Positions 30,324 to 39,618 of a stretch of 55,789 nt of DNA are shown one piece after another (position 1 is the first letter of the stretch; every line of letters starts with the position of its first letter). The translations under genes and the position numbers were made by a program. Source of the stretch: CALFMR01 sp035550595 (lineage in GTDB: Bacteria > Acidobacteriota > Vicinamibacteria > Vicinamibacterales > SCN-69-37); contig DASZOV010000132.1 in NCBI GenBank assembly GCA_035550595.1, positions 1 to 55,789 on the forward strand, written 5' to 3'. The notes under the pieces are model-generated. The model had not been told where the DNA came from. It saw only the letters and a program-made list of their open reading frames with translations, and made no database searches.

Positions 30324-32054
30324 GTGACGACGAACGGCTGGCTGCAGATCGCGGGCTTCCTGCTGGCGGTCCTGGTCGTGACGCCGATCCTCGGCGCGTA
30401 CATGACGCGTGTGTTCACGCGCGAGCGGACGTGGCTCGATCCGCTGCTGCGGCCCATCGAACGGCTCATCTATCGCGTCACGGGCGTCGACGACCGCCGC
30501 GAGATGCGATGGACGGAGTACACCATCGCGGTGCTGCTCTTCAGCGGCGTCTCGATGCTCGTGCTGTACGCCATGCAGCGCCTGCAAGGCGTGCTGCCCT
30601 GGAACCCTCAGCGGTTCGGAGGCGTCGCGCCCGCCCTCGCCTTCAACACGGCCGCGTCGTTCGCGACGAACACGAACTGGCAGGGGTACGCCGGCGAGTC
30701 GACGATGAGCTACTTCACGCAGATGGCCGGCCTCGCCTACCAGAACTTCGTGTCGGCGGCGACGGGCATCGCCGTGGCGATTGCCGTCATCCGCGGCATC
30801 GCGCAGCGCGAGCGAGAGACGCTCGGCAACTTCTGGGTCGACTTCGTTCGCGCCACGCTCTGGGTGCTGTTGCCCATCGCCATCGTCGGCGCGCTGTTCC
30901 TCGTGTCGCAAGGCGTCGTTCAGAATCTTCGACCGTACGACACGGCGCGGACCGTCGAAGGCGCGACGCAGGTCATCGCGCAAGGACCCGTGGCGTCGCA
31001 GGAAATCATCAAGCAGTTCGGCACGAACGGCGGCGGGTTCTTCAACGCGAACAGCGCGCACCCGTTCGAGAACCCCACGCCGCTCACCAACTTCCTCGAG
31101 ATGCTCGGCATCTTCGCGATCTCGGCGGGCCTGACCTACACGCTCGGATCGATGACGGGATCGCGGCGTCACGGCTGGGCCATCTGGGCAGCCATGGCCG
31201 TGCTGTTCCTCGCCGGGGTCACGGTGGCCTACTGGGCGGAAGCACACGGCAATCCCCTGTTGGCGACAACGGGCGCGGATCAGACGACGACGGCGTGGTC
31301 CTCGGGCGGCAACATGGAAGGGAAAGAAGTGCGCTTCGGCATCGCCGACACCGCGCTCTTCTCCACGGCGACGACCGATGCCAGTTGCGGCGCCATCAAC
31401 GGCTGGCTCGACTCGTTCACGCCCATCGGCGGGCTCGTGCCGCTCGCGAACCTGCAGTTGAGCGAAGTCGTCTTCGGCGGCGTCGGCGCCGGCCTCTACG
31501 GCGTGATCGTCTACGTCGTGCTGTCCGTGTTCATCGCCGGTCTCATGGTGGGCCGCACGCCTGAATACCTGGGCAAGAAGATCCAGGCATTCGAGGTGCA
31601 GATGGCGATGCTCACGGTGCTCGTCTTCTCGCTGGTCATCCTGACGCTCACGGCCGTGGCGTCGGTCTCGCCAGGCGTGGGGACGTCGAGCATCCTCAAC
31701 CACGGACCGCACGGTCTGTCCGAGATCCTCTACGCGTACTCGTCGGGCGCAGCCAACAACGGATCGGCGTTCGGCGGCCTGAACGCGAACACGCCTTGGT
31801 ACAACACGACGATCGGGCTGGCGATGCTCGTCGGCCGGTTCTTCATGATCGTGCCGCCGCTCGCCATGGCGGGCAGCCTCAGCCGCAAGAAGCCGGTGCC
31901 GCCGTCGCTCGGCACCTTCCCCGTCACGACGCCGCTGTTCACCGCGCTTCTCGTCGGCGTGATCGTGATCGTCGGCGCACTCACGTTCTTTCCGGCCTTG
32001 AGCCTTGGACCAATCGTCGAGCACTTCCTCATGCAGAGCGGGCAGGTCTTCTGA
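30324..32054 (+). CDS. kdpA: Potassium-transporting ATPase subunit A
   Basis: A 576-residue channel-like subunit with about ten transmembrane segments and four selectivity-filter-like loops. The conserved motifs FNTAASFATNTNWQGYAGES, QFGTNGGGFFNANSAHPFEN and SGAANNGSAFGGLNANTPWY are visible. It binds and conducts K+ inside the pump. Start is GTG 30324, 1 nt after kdpF; the stop overlaps the kdpB ATG (TGATG). Confidence 0.96.
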   Translation: MTTNGWLQIAGFLLAVLVVTPILGAYMTRVFTRERTWLDPLLRPIERLIYRVTGVDDRREMRWTEYTIAVLLFSGVSMLVLYAMQRLQGVLPWNPQRFGGVAPALAFNTAASFATNTNWQGYAGESTMSYFTQMAGLAYQNFVSAATGIAVAIAVIRGIAQRERETLGNFWVDFVRATLWVLLPIAIVGALFLVSQGVVQNLRPYDTARTVEGATQVIAQGPVASQEIIKQFGTNGGGFFNANSAHPFENPTPLTNFLEMLGIFAISAGLTYTLGSMTGSRRHGWAIWAAMAVLFLAGVTVAYWAEAHGNPLLATTGADQTTTAWSSGGNMEGKEVRFGIADTALFSTATTDASCGAINGWLDSFTPIGGLVPLANLQLSEVVFGGVGAGLYGVIVYVVLSVFIAGLMVGRTPEYLGKKIQAFEVQMAMLTVLVFSLVILTLTAVASVSPGVGTSSILNHGPHGLSEILYAYSSGAANNGSAFGGLNANTPWYNTTIGLAMLVGRFFMIVPPLAMAGSLSRKKPVPPSLGTFPVTTPLFTALLVGVIVIVGALTFFPALSLGPIVEHFLMQSGQVF

Positions 32055-34102
32055 TGGCGACGCACGGACACACGCAGTCTCGATCCCTGTGGGACCCGAC
32101 GATCGTCCGAAAGGCCATCGCCGGCGCCGTCCGCAAGCTCGATCCACGGACGATGGCGAAGAATCCCGTCATGTTCGTCGTCGAAGTCGGCAGCGCGCTG
32201 ACGACGTGGCGGCTCGTGCAGGACGCGCTCGGATCGCGCGGCGATCTGCTGTTCGAATTCCAGATCACGGCGTGGCTCTGGCTGACGGTGCTCTTCGCGA
32301 ATTTCGCCGAGGCCATGGCCGAAGGACGTGGAAAAGCGCAGGCCGACACCTTGCGCCAGGCGCGGACCGACGCCATCGCCAACCGCGCCCTCGCCGAAGA
32401 CCGCTTCGAGCAGGTGCCGGCCGCGAGCCTGCAGAAAGGTGACGTCGTCCTCGTGCGCGCTGGCGAAGTCATTCCCGCCGATGGCGAGATCGTCAGCGGT
32501 GTCGCCTCGGTCGACGAATCGGCCATCACCGGCGAGTCGGCGCCCGTCATCCGCGAGTCTGGCGGCGATCGATCCGCGGTCACCGGCGGCACGCGCGTCC
32601 TCTCGGACTGGATCAGGGTACGCGTCACCTCCGATCCCGGCCACACGTTTCTGGACCGCATGATCGCGCTCGTCGAGGGCGCTGAACGCCAGAAGACGCC
32701 GAACGAGATCGCGCTGAACATCCTGCTGGCGGGCCTCACGATCGTCTTTCTCGTCGCCGTCGTGACGCTGCAGCCGTTCGCCATCTACTCGGGCGCGCCG
32801 CAGACGCTGTTCGTGTTGATCGCGCTCCTCGTCTGCCTGATCCCGACGACCATCGGCGGGCTGCTCTCGGCCATCGGCATCGCCGGCATGGACCGGTTGA
32901 TTCAGCACAACGTGCTCGCCATGTCGGGCCGATCGGTCGAAGCGGCGGGTGACGTGCACACGCTGCTCCTGGACAAGACGGGGACGATCACGCTGGGCAA
33001 TCGTCAGGCGACCGCGTTCGTGCCGCTGAGCGGCGTGACGGACGTCGAGCTGGCCGATGCCGCGCAACTCGCCTCGCTCGCCGACGAAACGCCGGAGGGC
33101 CGTTCGATCGTCGTCCTCGCCAAGGAACAACACGGTCTCCGCGGCCGCGACCTCGCCGACAAGGACGCGACGTTCATCCCGTTCTCCGCGCACACGCGCA
33201 TGTCGGGCATCGATCTCGATGGCCGCGCGATCCGGAAAGGGGCCGCCGAAGCCATCGCGACCTACGTCGCTGCCAACGGCGGCACGGTGCCAGCCGAGCT
33301 CGACGCCATCGTCGATCGCATCGCGCGCGCCGGCGGCACGCCGCTGGTCGTGGCCGATGGAAGCCGTCCGCTCGGCGTCGTCCATCTCAAGGACGTCGTG
33401 AAGGGCGGCATGCGGCAGCGATTCGCGGCGCTTCGCGCCATGGGGATCACGACCGTGATGATCACCGGCGACAACCCGCGCACGGCCGCCGCCATCGCCG
33501 CCGAAGCGGGCGTCGACGAGTTCCTCGCCGAAGCCACGCCCGAAGACAAGATGGCGCTCATCAAGCGCGAGCAGGGCAACGGCAAGCTCGTCGCGATGAC
33601 CGGCGACGGCACGAACGACGCCCCGGCGCTCGCGCAGGCCGACGTCGGCGTGGCGATGAACACCGGCACGCAGGCGGCCAAAGAGGCCGGCAACATGGTC
33701 GATCTCGACTCGAATCCGACAAAGCTCATCGAGATCGTCGAGATCGGCAAACAACTGCTCATCACGCGCGGCGCGCTGACGACGTTCTCGATTGCGAACG
33801 ACGTGGCGAAGTACTTCGCGATCATTCCCGCGATGTTCCTGGCGACCTATCCCGTGCTCGGCGCGATGAACGTCATGGGGCTGCGCACGCCGCAGTCCGC
33901 CATCCTGTCGGCGGTCATCTTCAACGCGGTCGTCATCGTCGCGCTCGTGCCGCTCGCCCTGCGCGGCATTCGTTATCGGCCGACGGGCGCGGCCGCGCTC
34001 CTGCGTCGCAACCTGCTCATCTACGGGCTCGGCGGCATCGTCGCGCCGTTCGTCGGGATCAAGCTCATCGACGTCCTCGTCGGCGTCCTGCACCTCGCCT
34101 AG
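32054..34102 (+). CDS. kdpB: Potassium-transporting ATPase subunit B (P-type)
   Basis: A 682-residue P-type ATPase. The phosphorylation motif LLLDKTGTITLG places the aspartate at residue 307, as in the E. coli enzyme. The TGES actuator motif (SAITGESAPVIRES), KGAAEAI in the nucleotide domain and the hinge MTGDGTNDAPALAQADVGVAM are all intact. It hydrolyses ATP to drive K+ import through KdpA. Confidence 0.97.
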   Translation: MATHGHTQSRSLWDPTIVRKAIAGAVRKLDPRTMAKNPVMFVVEVGSALTTWRLVQDALGSRGDLLFEFQITAWLWLTVLFANFAEAMAEGRGKAQADTLRQARTDAIANRALAEDRFEQVPAASLQKGDVVLVRAGEVIPADGEIVSGVASVDESAITGESAPVIRESGGDRSAVTGGTRVLSDWIRVRVTSDPGHTFLDRMIALVEGAERQKTPNEIALNILLAGLTIVFLVAVVTLQPFAIYSGAPQTLFVLIALLVCLIPTTIGGLLSAIGIAGMDRLIQHNVLAMSGRSVEAAGDVHTLLLDKTGTITLGNRQATAFVPLSGVTDVELADAAQLASLADETPEGRSIVVLAKEQHGLRGRDLADKDATFIPFSAHTRMSGIDLDGRAIRKGAAEAIATYVAANGGTVPAELDAIVDRIARAGGTPLVVADGSRPLGVVHLKDVVKGGMRQRFAALRAMGITTVMITGDNPRTAAAIAAEAGVDEFLAEATPEDKMALIKREQGNGKLVAMTGDGTNDAPALAQADVGVAMNTGTQAAKEAGNMVDLDSNPTKLIEIVEIGKQLLITRGALTTFSIANDVAKYFAIIPAMFLATYPVLGAMNVMGLRTPQSAILSAVIFNAVVIVALVPLALRGIRYRPTGAAALLRRNLLIYGLGGIVAPFVGIKLIDVLVGVLHLA

Positions 34103-34111
34103 GAGACGCAC

Positions 34112-34693
34112 ATGACGTTCGCCAGCCTGATTCGCATCGCGTGCCTCATGACGATCGTGACGACGCTGCTGTTGGGGATCGCGTATCCGCTCGGCATCAC
34201 AGCGGTCGCGCAGATCGCCTTTCCCGATCGAGCGAATGGACAGCTCGTCGAGCGGGATGGCGCACTCATCGGGTCGCGACTCATCGGCCAGGGCTTCGCC
34301 ATGCCCGGCTACTTTCACCCGCGGCCATCGGCCACGGCGACACCGTACGACGCCGCGAACTCTGGCGGCAGTCAGCTCGGCCCGACCAACCGCACGCTCA
34401 TCGACACCGTGAAGGCTCGGGTCGACGCCGCGCGGACGGACAACCCGAACGCGCCGGTACCGATCGATCTCGTCACCGCGTCGGCGTCTGGGCTCGATCC
34501 GGACCTCTCACCAGCCGCCGCGGCGTTTCAGGTGCCGCGTGTCGCGCGGGCGCGCGGCATGTCGGAGGCCGACGTCCGCCAGATCGTCGCCGCGCACACC
34601 GACGGCCGTCAGCTCGGTTTTTTCGGCGAGCCGCGCGTCAACGTCCTCGAGCTCAATCTCGCGCTCGATCACGCCCATCCCATGCCGAATTGA
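34112..34693 (+). CDS. kdpC: Potassium-transporting ATPase subunit C
   Basis: A 193-residue protein with one N-terminal transmembrane helix (LIRIACLMTIVTTLLLGIAY) and a periplasmic domain carrying ANGQLVERDGALIGSRLIGQ, YFHPRPSATATPYDAANSGG and the C-terminal VNVLELNLAL. KdpC is a chaperone-like subunit needed for complex assembly. AGGAGA lies before the ATG. It is followed after 6 nt by the detached KdpD N-terminal module. Confidence 0.96.
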   Translation: MTFASLIRIACLMTIVTTLLLGIAYPLGITAVAQIAFPDRANGQLVERDGALIGSRLIGQGFAMPGYFHPRPSATATPYDAANSGGSQLGPTNRTLIDTVKARVDAARTDNPNAPVPIDLVTASASGLDPDLSPAAAAFQVPRVARARGMSEADVRQIVAAHTDGRQLGFFGEPRVNVLELNLALDHAHPMPN

Positions 34694-34699
34694 CGAGCC

Positions 34700-35845
34700 A
34701 TGACGTCCGGACGCCGGCCAACGGCTGACGCGCTGCTCGCGCGTCTCACGACACACGATCGCCCTCGCCTGCGCATCTACATCGGCGCCGCGCCGGGCGT
34801 CGGCAAGACCTACGCGATGCTGCAAGAGGCGCACGCGCTCCGCGCGCGCGGCGTGGACGTGGTCCTCGGTTTCGTCGAGACGCACGGCCGCGCGGAGACT
34901 CAGGCGCTGATTGGCGACCTCGAGATCGTGCTCCGACGCGAGGTCGCGTACCGCGGCGTCGTCCTCGAGGAACTGGACGTCGACGCCGTCCTCCGGCGTC
35001 ATCCGCACACGGTGGTGATCGACGAGCTGGCGCACACGAACGCGCCGGGCAGCCGTCATCAGAAACGCTACCAGGACGTGCTCGACGTGCTCGACGCGGG
35101 CATTCACGTCCTCACGGCGGTCAACATCCAGCATCTCGACACGCTCAACGACGCGGTCGCGCGCGCCACGGGCGTGCGCGTGCGCGAGACGGTGCCGGAC
35201 ACGTTCCTCGATCGCGCCGACGAGGTCATCAACGTCGATCTCACGGTCGAAGAACTGCGCCACCGGCTGCGCGAGGGCAAGATCTACCGGCACGAAAAGG
35301 TCGAACAGGCCCTCGCCAACTTCTTCCGCAAGGCCAATCTGTCGACGCTGCGCGAGCTCGCGCTGCGCGCCGTCGCGGACGAAGTCGGCGAGCGGGCCGC
35401 GACCGATCGGGCACGCGAAGGCCTCGAGCCCGCGATGATTCCCGAACGCGTCATGGTGTGCATGAGCTCGAACGCGCTCGCCCCGCGCGTGATTCGTGCG
35501 GGCGCACGCATTGCCGGCCGGCTGGGCTCGAAGTGGTACGCGGTCTACGTCGAGACGCCGCACGAGCAGCCGGACCGCATCGGTGAGGCCACCGCCACCG
35601 CGCTGCAGGAGAACATCCGGTTAGCTGAACGCCTCGGCGCGACGGTCGTTCGCGTGAAAGCCTCGCGGCCGGCCGAAGGGCTGATCGCATTTGCGCAGCG
35701 CGAAGGCGTCACGCACGTCATCTTCGGACAGACGGCGCGGTCGCGCTGGGAACTGCTCTGGCGCGGGTCCACGCTCGACAAGTTCCTGGGCGCGGTGCCG
35801 GACGCCGCGGTGCAGGTGGTCCCACTCACCGAGGACCGCGTATGA
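34700..35845 (+). CDS. kdpD: Stand-alone KdpD N-terminal module (KdpD + Usp domains)
   Basis: A 381-residue soluble protein equal to the N-terminal part of KdpD. The KdpD domain (about 20-230) has Walker A IYIGAAPGVGKTYAMLQEAH, Walker B TVVIDELAHTNAPGSRHQKR and YQDVLDVLDAGIHVLTAVNI. A universal-stress-protein-like domain (about 250-375) follows. It has no transmembrane or kinase region; those are in the 27753 gene, with kdpE and kdpFABC between. The two pieces probably interact to form a functional sensor. Stand-alone KdpD N-domains are known in some cyanobacteria. Confidence 0.92.
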   Translation: MTSGRRPTADALLARLTTHDRPRLRIYIGAAPGVGKTYAMLQEAHALRARGVDVVLGFVETHGRAETQALIGDLEIVLRREVAYRGVVLEELDVDAVLRRHPHTVVIDELAHTNAPGSRHQKRYQDVLDVLDAGIHVLTAVNIQHLDTLNDAVARATGVRVRETVPDTFLDRADEVINVDLTVEELRHRLREGKIYRHEKVEQALANFFRKANLSTLRELALRAVADEVGERAATDRAREGLEPAMIPERVMVCMSSNALAPRVIRAGARIAGRLGSKWYAVYVETPHEQPDRIGEATATALQENIRLAERLGATVVRVKASRPAEGLIAFAQREGVTHVIFGQTARSRWELLWRGSTLDKFLGAVPDAAVQVVPLTEDRV

Positions 35846-36051
35846 CCCGCGCGCGCACGCGCCTGACGCGCGGCGACGTCCACACGCGGCTGGCCGCGAG
35901 ACGCGTCGTCGCCGTGTGCATGCTCATCGGCGTACCGGCCGCATTCGGCTGCGTTGCCGTGTGCGCGCCGGCGTGGGTGACGATCGGCATCGCCGTGGCC
36001 GCCGCGTGTGCGTGGTGCGCCTGGCTGGAGCGCGTCGACTATCGACGATGA
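35842..36051 (+). CDS. 69-residue membrane protein at the end of the kdp operon
   Basis: Starts in an ATGA overlap with the KdpD N-module. Encodes a basic N-terminus, then two predicted transmembrane helices (RVVAVCMLIGVPAAFGCVAV and WVTIGIAVAAACAWCAWL) and a short charged tail. No family recognised. Tight coupling and membrane topology suggest a Kdp-linked accessory, possibly an anchor for the detached soluble KdpD module; that is inference. Confidence 0.55.
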   Translation: MTRARTRLTRGDVHTRLAARRVVAVCMLIGVPAAFGCVAVCAPAWVTIGIAVAAACAWCAWLERVDYRR

Positions 36052-36062
36052 CGCGCCAGCGA

Positions 36063-37691
36063 CTACTCCACCGACGCCGCCTCCGCGTTCGTGACGACGC
36101 GGATCATCCCGTCGGTCTTGCTGAGGACATACAATTCGCCGCTCGCGTCGACGCCCAGGCGGATGTCCGCGCGGCCGGGCACTCGGCCGCCGTCAACGTC
36201 ACCCACCGCACGCCGTCGCGCCTCGTATCCCGCGGCGATTGCCGGACGCATCGTCGGTGACACCTGTGTGGGTGCGTCCGGCGATGCGCCCGGCGCCCGC
36301 CAGCGAATCGAGATCTCGTGCATCGCCGCCACCGTTGCCGCCACGCCGTCGTCGGCCGCCAGCATCTCGGCGTAGTCCGCGTACCAGAGGCGGCCGGTCA
36401 GCAGATCGCAAAACACGAACTTGCCCTGGAGCGCCGGAAGACGATGGCCGCGATAGACGAAGCCGCCGCCGATGGCGTTGCCGTGCGCATGGTCGTACTC
36501 CAGCACGGGATAGGTCGGCACGATCGTCCCACGCGTCAACGTATCGGAGATCCGCACGGGAATCCGATCGTCGGCTGGCAGATCGCCGTCCTCGTTGTTC
36601 GAGAGCAGCCGCGTGGTCCCCTCGCGTTCGGAATAACCATAGTTGGCGCCCTTCTCGACGACATACACCGACTCCCATCCACTGAGGCCGATCGACGCGA
36701 CGAGGAGGTGCGCCTTGGCTGGCGCGGTCGGGTCGACGTCCCATGTCAGTCGATGCGGATTGCGCAGTCCGAGCGCCCAGACCTCGCCGCGCGCGCCGCG
36801 AATTTTCATGAACGGATTGTCGGTGGGGATCCGGTACCGGCCGTTCGCGCTCAGCGTGCTGGTCCTCACGTGCTCGGCCGGATCGGGAACGATGCGCAGG
36901 ATCTTGCCGACGAGCGTGTCGAGCCGTTGCGGATTGTGCCGCCGCTCCGGATCGGCCTGCTCACCCGACCCGCCGTCGCCCGACGCGATGTACAGCACAC
37001 GCCAATCGGCGTCGCCGCGGCGCGCGGTCGGATTGAAGATCAAGTCGGCTGGCGGATGCAGGTGTGTGTTGATCTGCATTCGCAGCACCTCGCGCGCCGT
37101 GCCCTCGAAGGTCGTGTCCGCCGGGTTGGTGTCGGTCCACTCGACGAGGACCACGTCCCGCTCGGACGCGCCCGGCACCCTCACCGCCTCGGTCGGCGCG
37201 TAACCGGCCGTCTTCAGTGCCGGCAGATGCGCGTGCTTCGGCACCGGCGACCCGGCGACGGTCGGCTCCTCGACATGCAGCGTGTAGAACTTGCCGTTCG
37301 TGCGGTAGTCGGGATCGAACTGAAAGGTGATGAAGCCGTTCCCGAGGTCGATGGCGTACGAGAATCGCTCGAAGAGGCCGGGCGCGCCGTCGCGGCCGTT
37401 CAAGTCGAGATACTTCGTCAACGTGCGCGTCGCCGGATCGAGGATGTAGAGCGGACCGTTGAGATCGTTGACGAACACGCGGCCGTTCGGCCCGGGCTCC
37501 GGACGAAAGAAGTTGAGGCGCGCGAGCGCGCTCGCGTTGCCGCGGCCCTGAAACGACCCGGTGATGGGCGCCACGGCGTAGTCGGCCACGTCGAGCGTCA
37601 TCTGCGCGGACGCGCTCCACGGGGTGGCGGCGACGCAGGCCGCGGCCACGACGACCGTCGATATCCCTCTCCAGATCCTAATGTCGTTCAT
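36063..37691 (-). CDS. Secreted glucose/sorbosone dehydrogenase-like (PQQ-type) propeller
   Basis: A 542-residue protein with a signal peptide (VVVAAACVAATPWSASAQ) and a GSDH-like beta-propeller: ITFQFDPDYRTNGKFYTLHV, LYIASGDGGSGEQADPE, VWALGLRNPHRLTWDVDP and YPVLEYDHAHGNAIGGGFVY. These are typical of soluble PQQ-dependent aldose dehydrogenases, including the active-site His region. It would oxidise sugars in the periplasm if PQQ is available; substrate and cofactor are not shown by the sequence. It is convergent with the kdp operon (11 nt). Confidence 0.85.
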   Translation of the reverse strand: MNDIRIWRGISTVVVAAACVAATPWSASAQMTLDVADYAVAPITGSFQGRGNASALARLNFFRPEPGPNGRVFVNDLNGPLYILDPATRTLTKYLDLNGRDGAPGLFERFSYAIDLGNGFITFQFDPDYRTNGKFYTLHVEEPTVAGSPVPKHAHLPALKTAGYAPTEAVRVPGASERDVVLVEWTDTNPADTTFEGTAREVLRMQINTHLHPPADLIFNPTARRGDADWRVLYIASGDGGSGEQADPERRHNPQRLDTLVGKILRIVPDPAEHVRTSTLSANGRYRIPTDNPFMKIRGARGEVWALGLRNPHRLTWDVDPTAPAKAHLLVASIGLSGWESVYVVEKGANYGYSEREGTTRLLSNNEDGDLPADDRIPVRISDTLTRGTIVPTYPVLEYDHAHGNAIGGGFVYRGHRLPALQGKFVFCDLLTGRLWYADYAEMLAADDGVAATVAAMHEISIRWRAPGASPDAPTQVSPTMRPAIAAGYEARRRAVGDVDGGRVPGRADIRLGVDASGELYVLSKTDGMIRVVTNAEAASVE

Positions 37692-37839
37692 GCGCGTCAG
37701 TGTCTCACGACGTCCACGTGGGACCGGACAGCGGACGAGGCACGCTCATGCAATTGTGCGCAACGATCGGCTGGCTGCTGCTTGACGGCGTTCCGGCCTT
37801 CTATCAGCGTTGTGCGCCGTACTCGCCGCGTCTCTCGTC

Positions 37840-37845
37840 TACAAT
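37840..37845 (+). promoter_or_regulatory. -10-like TACAAT, 7 nt before a GTG start
   Basis: TACAAT overlaps an in-frame ATG (37844) and is followed after 7 nt by an in-frame GTG (37853), the same geometry as at 9696 and 49603. Confidence 0.5.
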
Positions 37846-37852
37846 GCCGGCC

Positions 37853-39508
37853 GTGACTGCACGCCGGCCCTCCCGCCTGCGGCTCGCCCTGCTCGGCCTT
37901 GGCGCCGCGATGCTCGTCGTGACCGTGGCCGCCAGCCCACGCGCGCAATCCGCCGCGGCGACTCCGTCACCGCTCACCGCTGGCAGCCTCGTCCTGCTCG
38001 CCAATCAGCCCGGAGTCGACATGACGGGCGTTCTCAGGAACGCCCTGACCAATCCCGATCCCGCGATCCGCGTCGTCGCCGCGCGCGTGACCGGCGTGCT
38101 TCACATCGTCGATCTCGCACCCGATATTGAACGAGCACTCACGGCCGAGACGAATGCGCAGGTCTCGGGCGAACAGGTTCGTTCACTCCTGCTGCTCGAC
38201 GAGCCCGCCGCCACCAGCGCCGTCGAACGCTACCTGCCGCAAGCCAGCGTCCCCGGCGCGCTCGCGTATTCGTGGTGGCTGGCGCGCGCGCATCCAGACC
38301 AGATGCCGGATGTCATCCCGATGCTCGCTGACGCCATGGGGCATCAGGCGTACCGCTTGCTGCCGGTGCTGCGTGCTGATGCGCGCCGCGTCCCCGCGCT
38401 CGCTTCGCAGATGTTCGCGTCGTACGTTCGCAACATCACCATGCCCGCTGCTCGGAATGCCATCTGGGACTATCTCGGCACCGAGCCTTCTGACACCGCG
38501 TTCTTCCGTGCAGCGTTGACGTCCGACCGCGAAGGCGTGCGCGAGGCGGCTGTATGGCGGCTCATCGAGTGGCTGGCCCAGGGTACCCAGATCGACGATG
38601 ACCTCGTGGGGGCCGCGTTGTCCGATCCGGGTGTCGTCACGGTCGGCGCGCTCACATGGGAACAGTTCGGCCGGGAAATCATCGACCGGGAAACGCGGGG
38701 GACGATCACACCCGATCGGTCCGCGTGGTTGAAGACCACCGCGGCCGCACATCAGGCCGAAGCGCGTCCGCTCGGCCGTCTGCCGAGGGTCACGGCCGCT
38801 GAGCGCGATGCCTTGCGAGCTGCGCTCGGATCCACGTTCCGGACGTCACCGCCGGTCGCCCGCCAGCCCATGACACCCCGCCCGTCGGTGCAGACGCCCA
38901 TGCGGACGTTACCCGTGCTCTGGCCCGGTTTGCTGACGAGTGTGTTCGAAGCGGCCGGATGTCGCACGACGAAGAGGCATCAATACGAGTCGATGACCGT
39001 GTCGTACCGTCCTGACGGCCGTATCAACAGCCTCGTGACCGCGCCCGACACCACGCCGACGCCATGCGCGACGGCCGCCGCGGCGCTTGCGCACCTCCTA
39101 CTGGCAGATCCCGAGATATCGGTCGCCACCGATGCGCCACAGACGGTGCTCGTGCCCATCCAGAAGGACGTCGTCGCGTGCGTCGACCGACCGGCCGTCG
39201 ACGTGCCCGCGCCCAACGATGTGACGGTACCGCCGGTGAACCTTTCTCCGGCCGTCGACCAGATGGTCCGTCCGGTCTATCCGGAAGGGCAACGACGTCG
39301 ACGCACCGAACTCGACTCGTGGATGCATGCCACCGTCGCGCGAACCGGCTGTGTGCGCGCCATCTCGATCACGAGAAGCGCCGGGGCGGCTTTCGACGCC
39401 AATGCCATCGACGCCACGCTGCACTGGCGCTTCAAGCCATTCGTCGTCGGCGAGGCGTCACGCGAAGTCATCGTGACGGTCGTGCAGGAATTCCTCCCCG
39501 GCAAGTAG
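37853..39508 (+). CDS. Secreted HEAT-repeat-like protein with TonB C-terminal domain
   Basis: About 551 residues. Signal peptide (LALLGLGAAMLVVTVAASPRAQS), a helical region of short repeats (about 40-290, for example NPDPAIRVVAARVTGVL) like HEAT repeats, a middle domain with a conserved GCRTTKRHQYESM-like stretch, and a TonB_C-like end (VYPEGQRRRRTELDSWMHAT, CVRAISITRSAG, ATLHWRFKPF). It lacks the usual TonB transmembrane anchor plus Pro-rich linker, so it is unlikely to be a classical energy transducer. GTG 37853 is favoured over ATG 37844 by the overlapping -10-like box. Confidence 0.75.
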   Translation: MTARRPSRLRLALLGLGAAMLVVTVAASPRAQSAAATPSPLTAGSLVLLANQPGVDMTGVLRNALTNPDPAIRVVAARVTGVLHIVDLAPDIERALTAETNAQVSGEQVRSLLLLDEPAATSAVERYLPQASVPGALAYSWWLARAHPDQMPDVIPMLADAMGHQAYRLLPVLRADARRVPALASQMFASYVRNITMPAARNAIWDYLGTEPSDTAFFRAALTSDREGVREAAVWRLIEWLAQGTQIDDDLVGAALSDPGVVTVGALTWEQFGREIIDRETRGTITPDRSAWLKTTAAAHQAEARPLGRLPRVTAAERDALRAALGSTFRTSPPVARQPMTPRPSVQTPMRTLPVLWPGLLTSVFEAAGCRTTKRHQYESMTVSYRPDGRINSLVTAPDTTPTPCATAAAALAHLLLADPEISVATDAPQTVLVPIQKDVVACVDRPAVDVPAPNDVTVPPVNLSPAVDQMVRPVYPEGQRRRRTELDSWMHATVARTGCVRAISITRSAGAAFDANAIDATLHWRFKPFVVGEASREVIVTVVQEFLPGK

Positions 39509-39570
39509 ACGCCGCACGCGCCGCCGCCGAGCGCCTACAATGCCGGCGACATCCTCCGTCCCAGAACCCT

Positions 39571-39605
39571 CTTCTGGCTTCCAACTTCTAACTTGATCCT
39601 TGATC
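39571..39605. repeat. Heptanucleotide repeat R2, copy C
   Basis: Five in-phase heptads starting at 39571, 39578, 39585, 39592 and 39599 (CTTCTGG, CTTCCAA, CTTCTAA, then CTTGATC twice) in the convergent gap between the HEAT/TonB gene and the DHA2 exporter. Most of this order recurs in copy D. Confidence 0.7.
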
Positions 39606-39618
39606 CGCGCCAGCTCCC

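Noticed and set aside
31730..34318. 862-codon open frame on the minus strand opposite kdpB/kdpC (and 619 codons at 30288-32147 opposite kdpA)
   Set aside because: Both are antisense to clearly functional kdp genes, are rich in Arg/Asp/His, and show no domain motif. Long antisense frames are expected in high-GC coding DNA.
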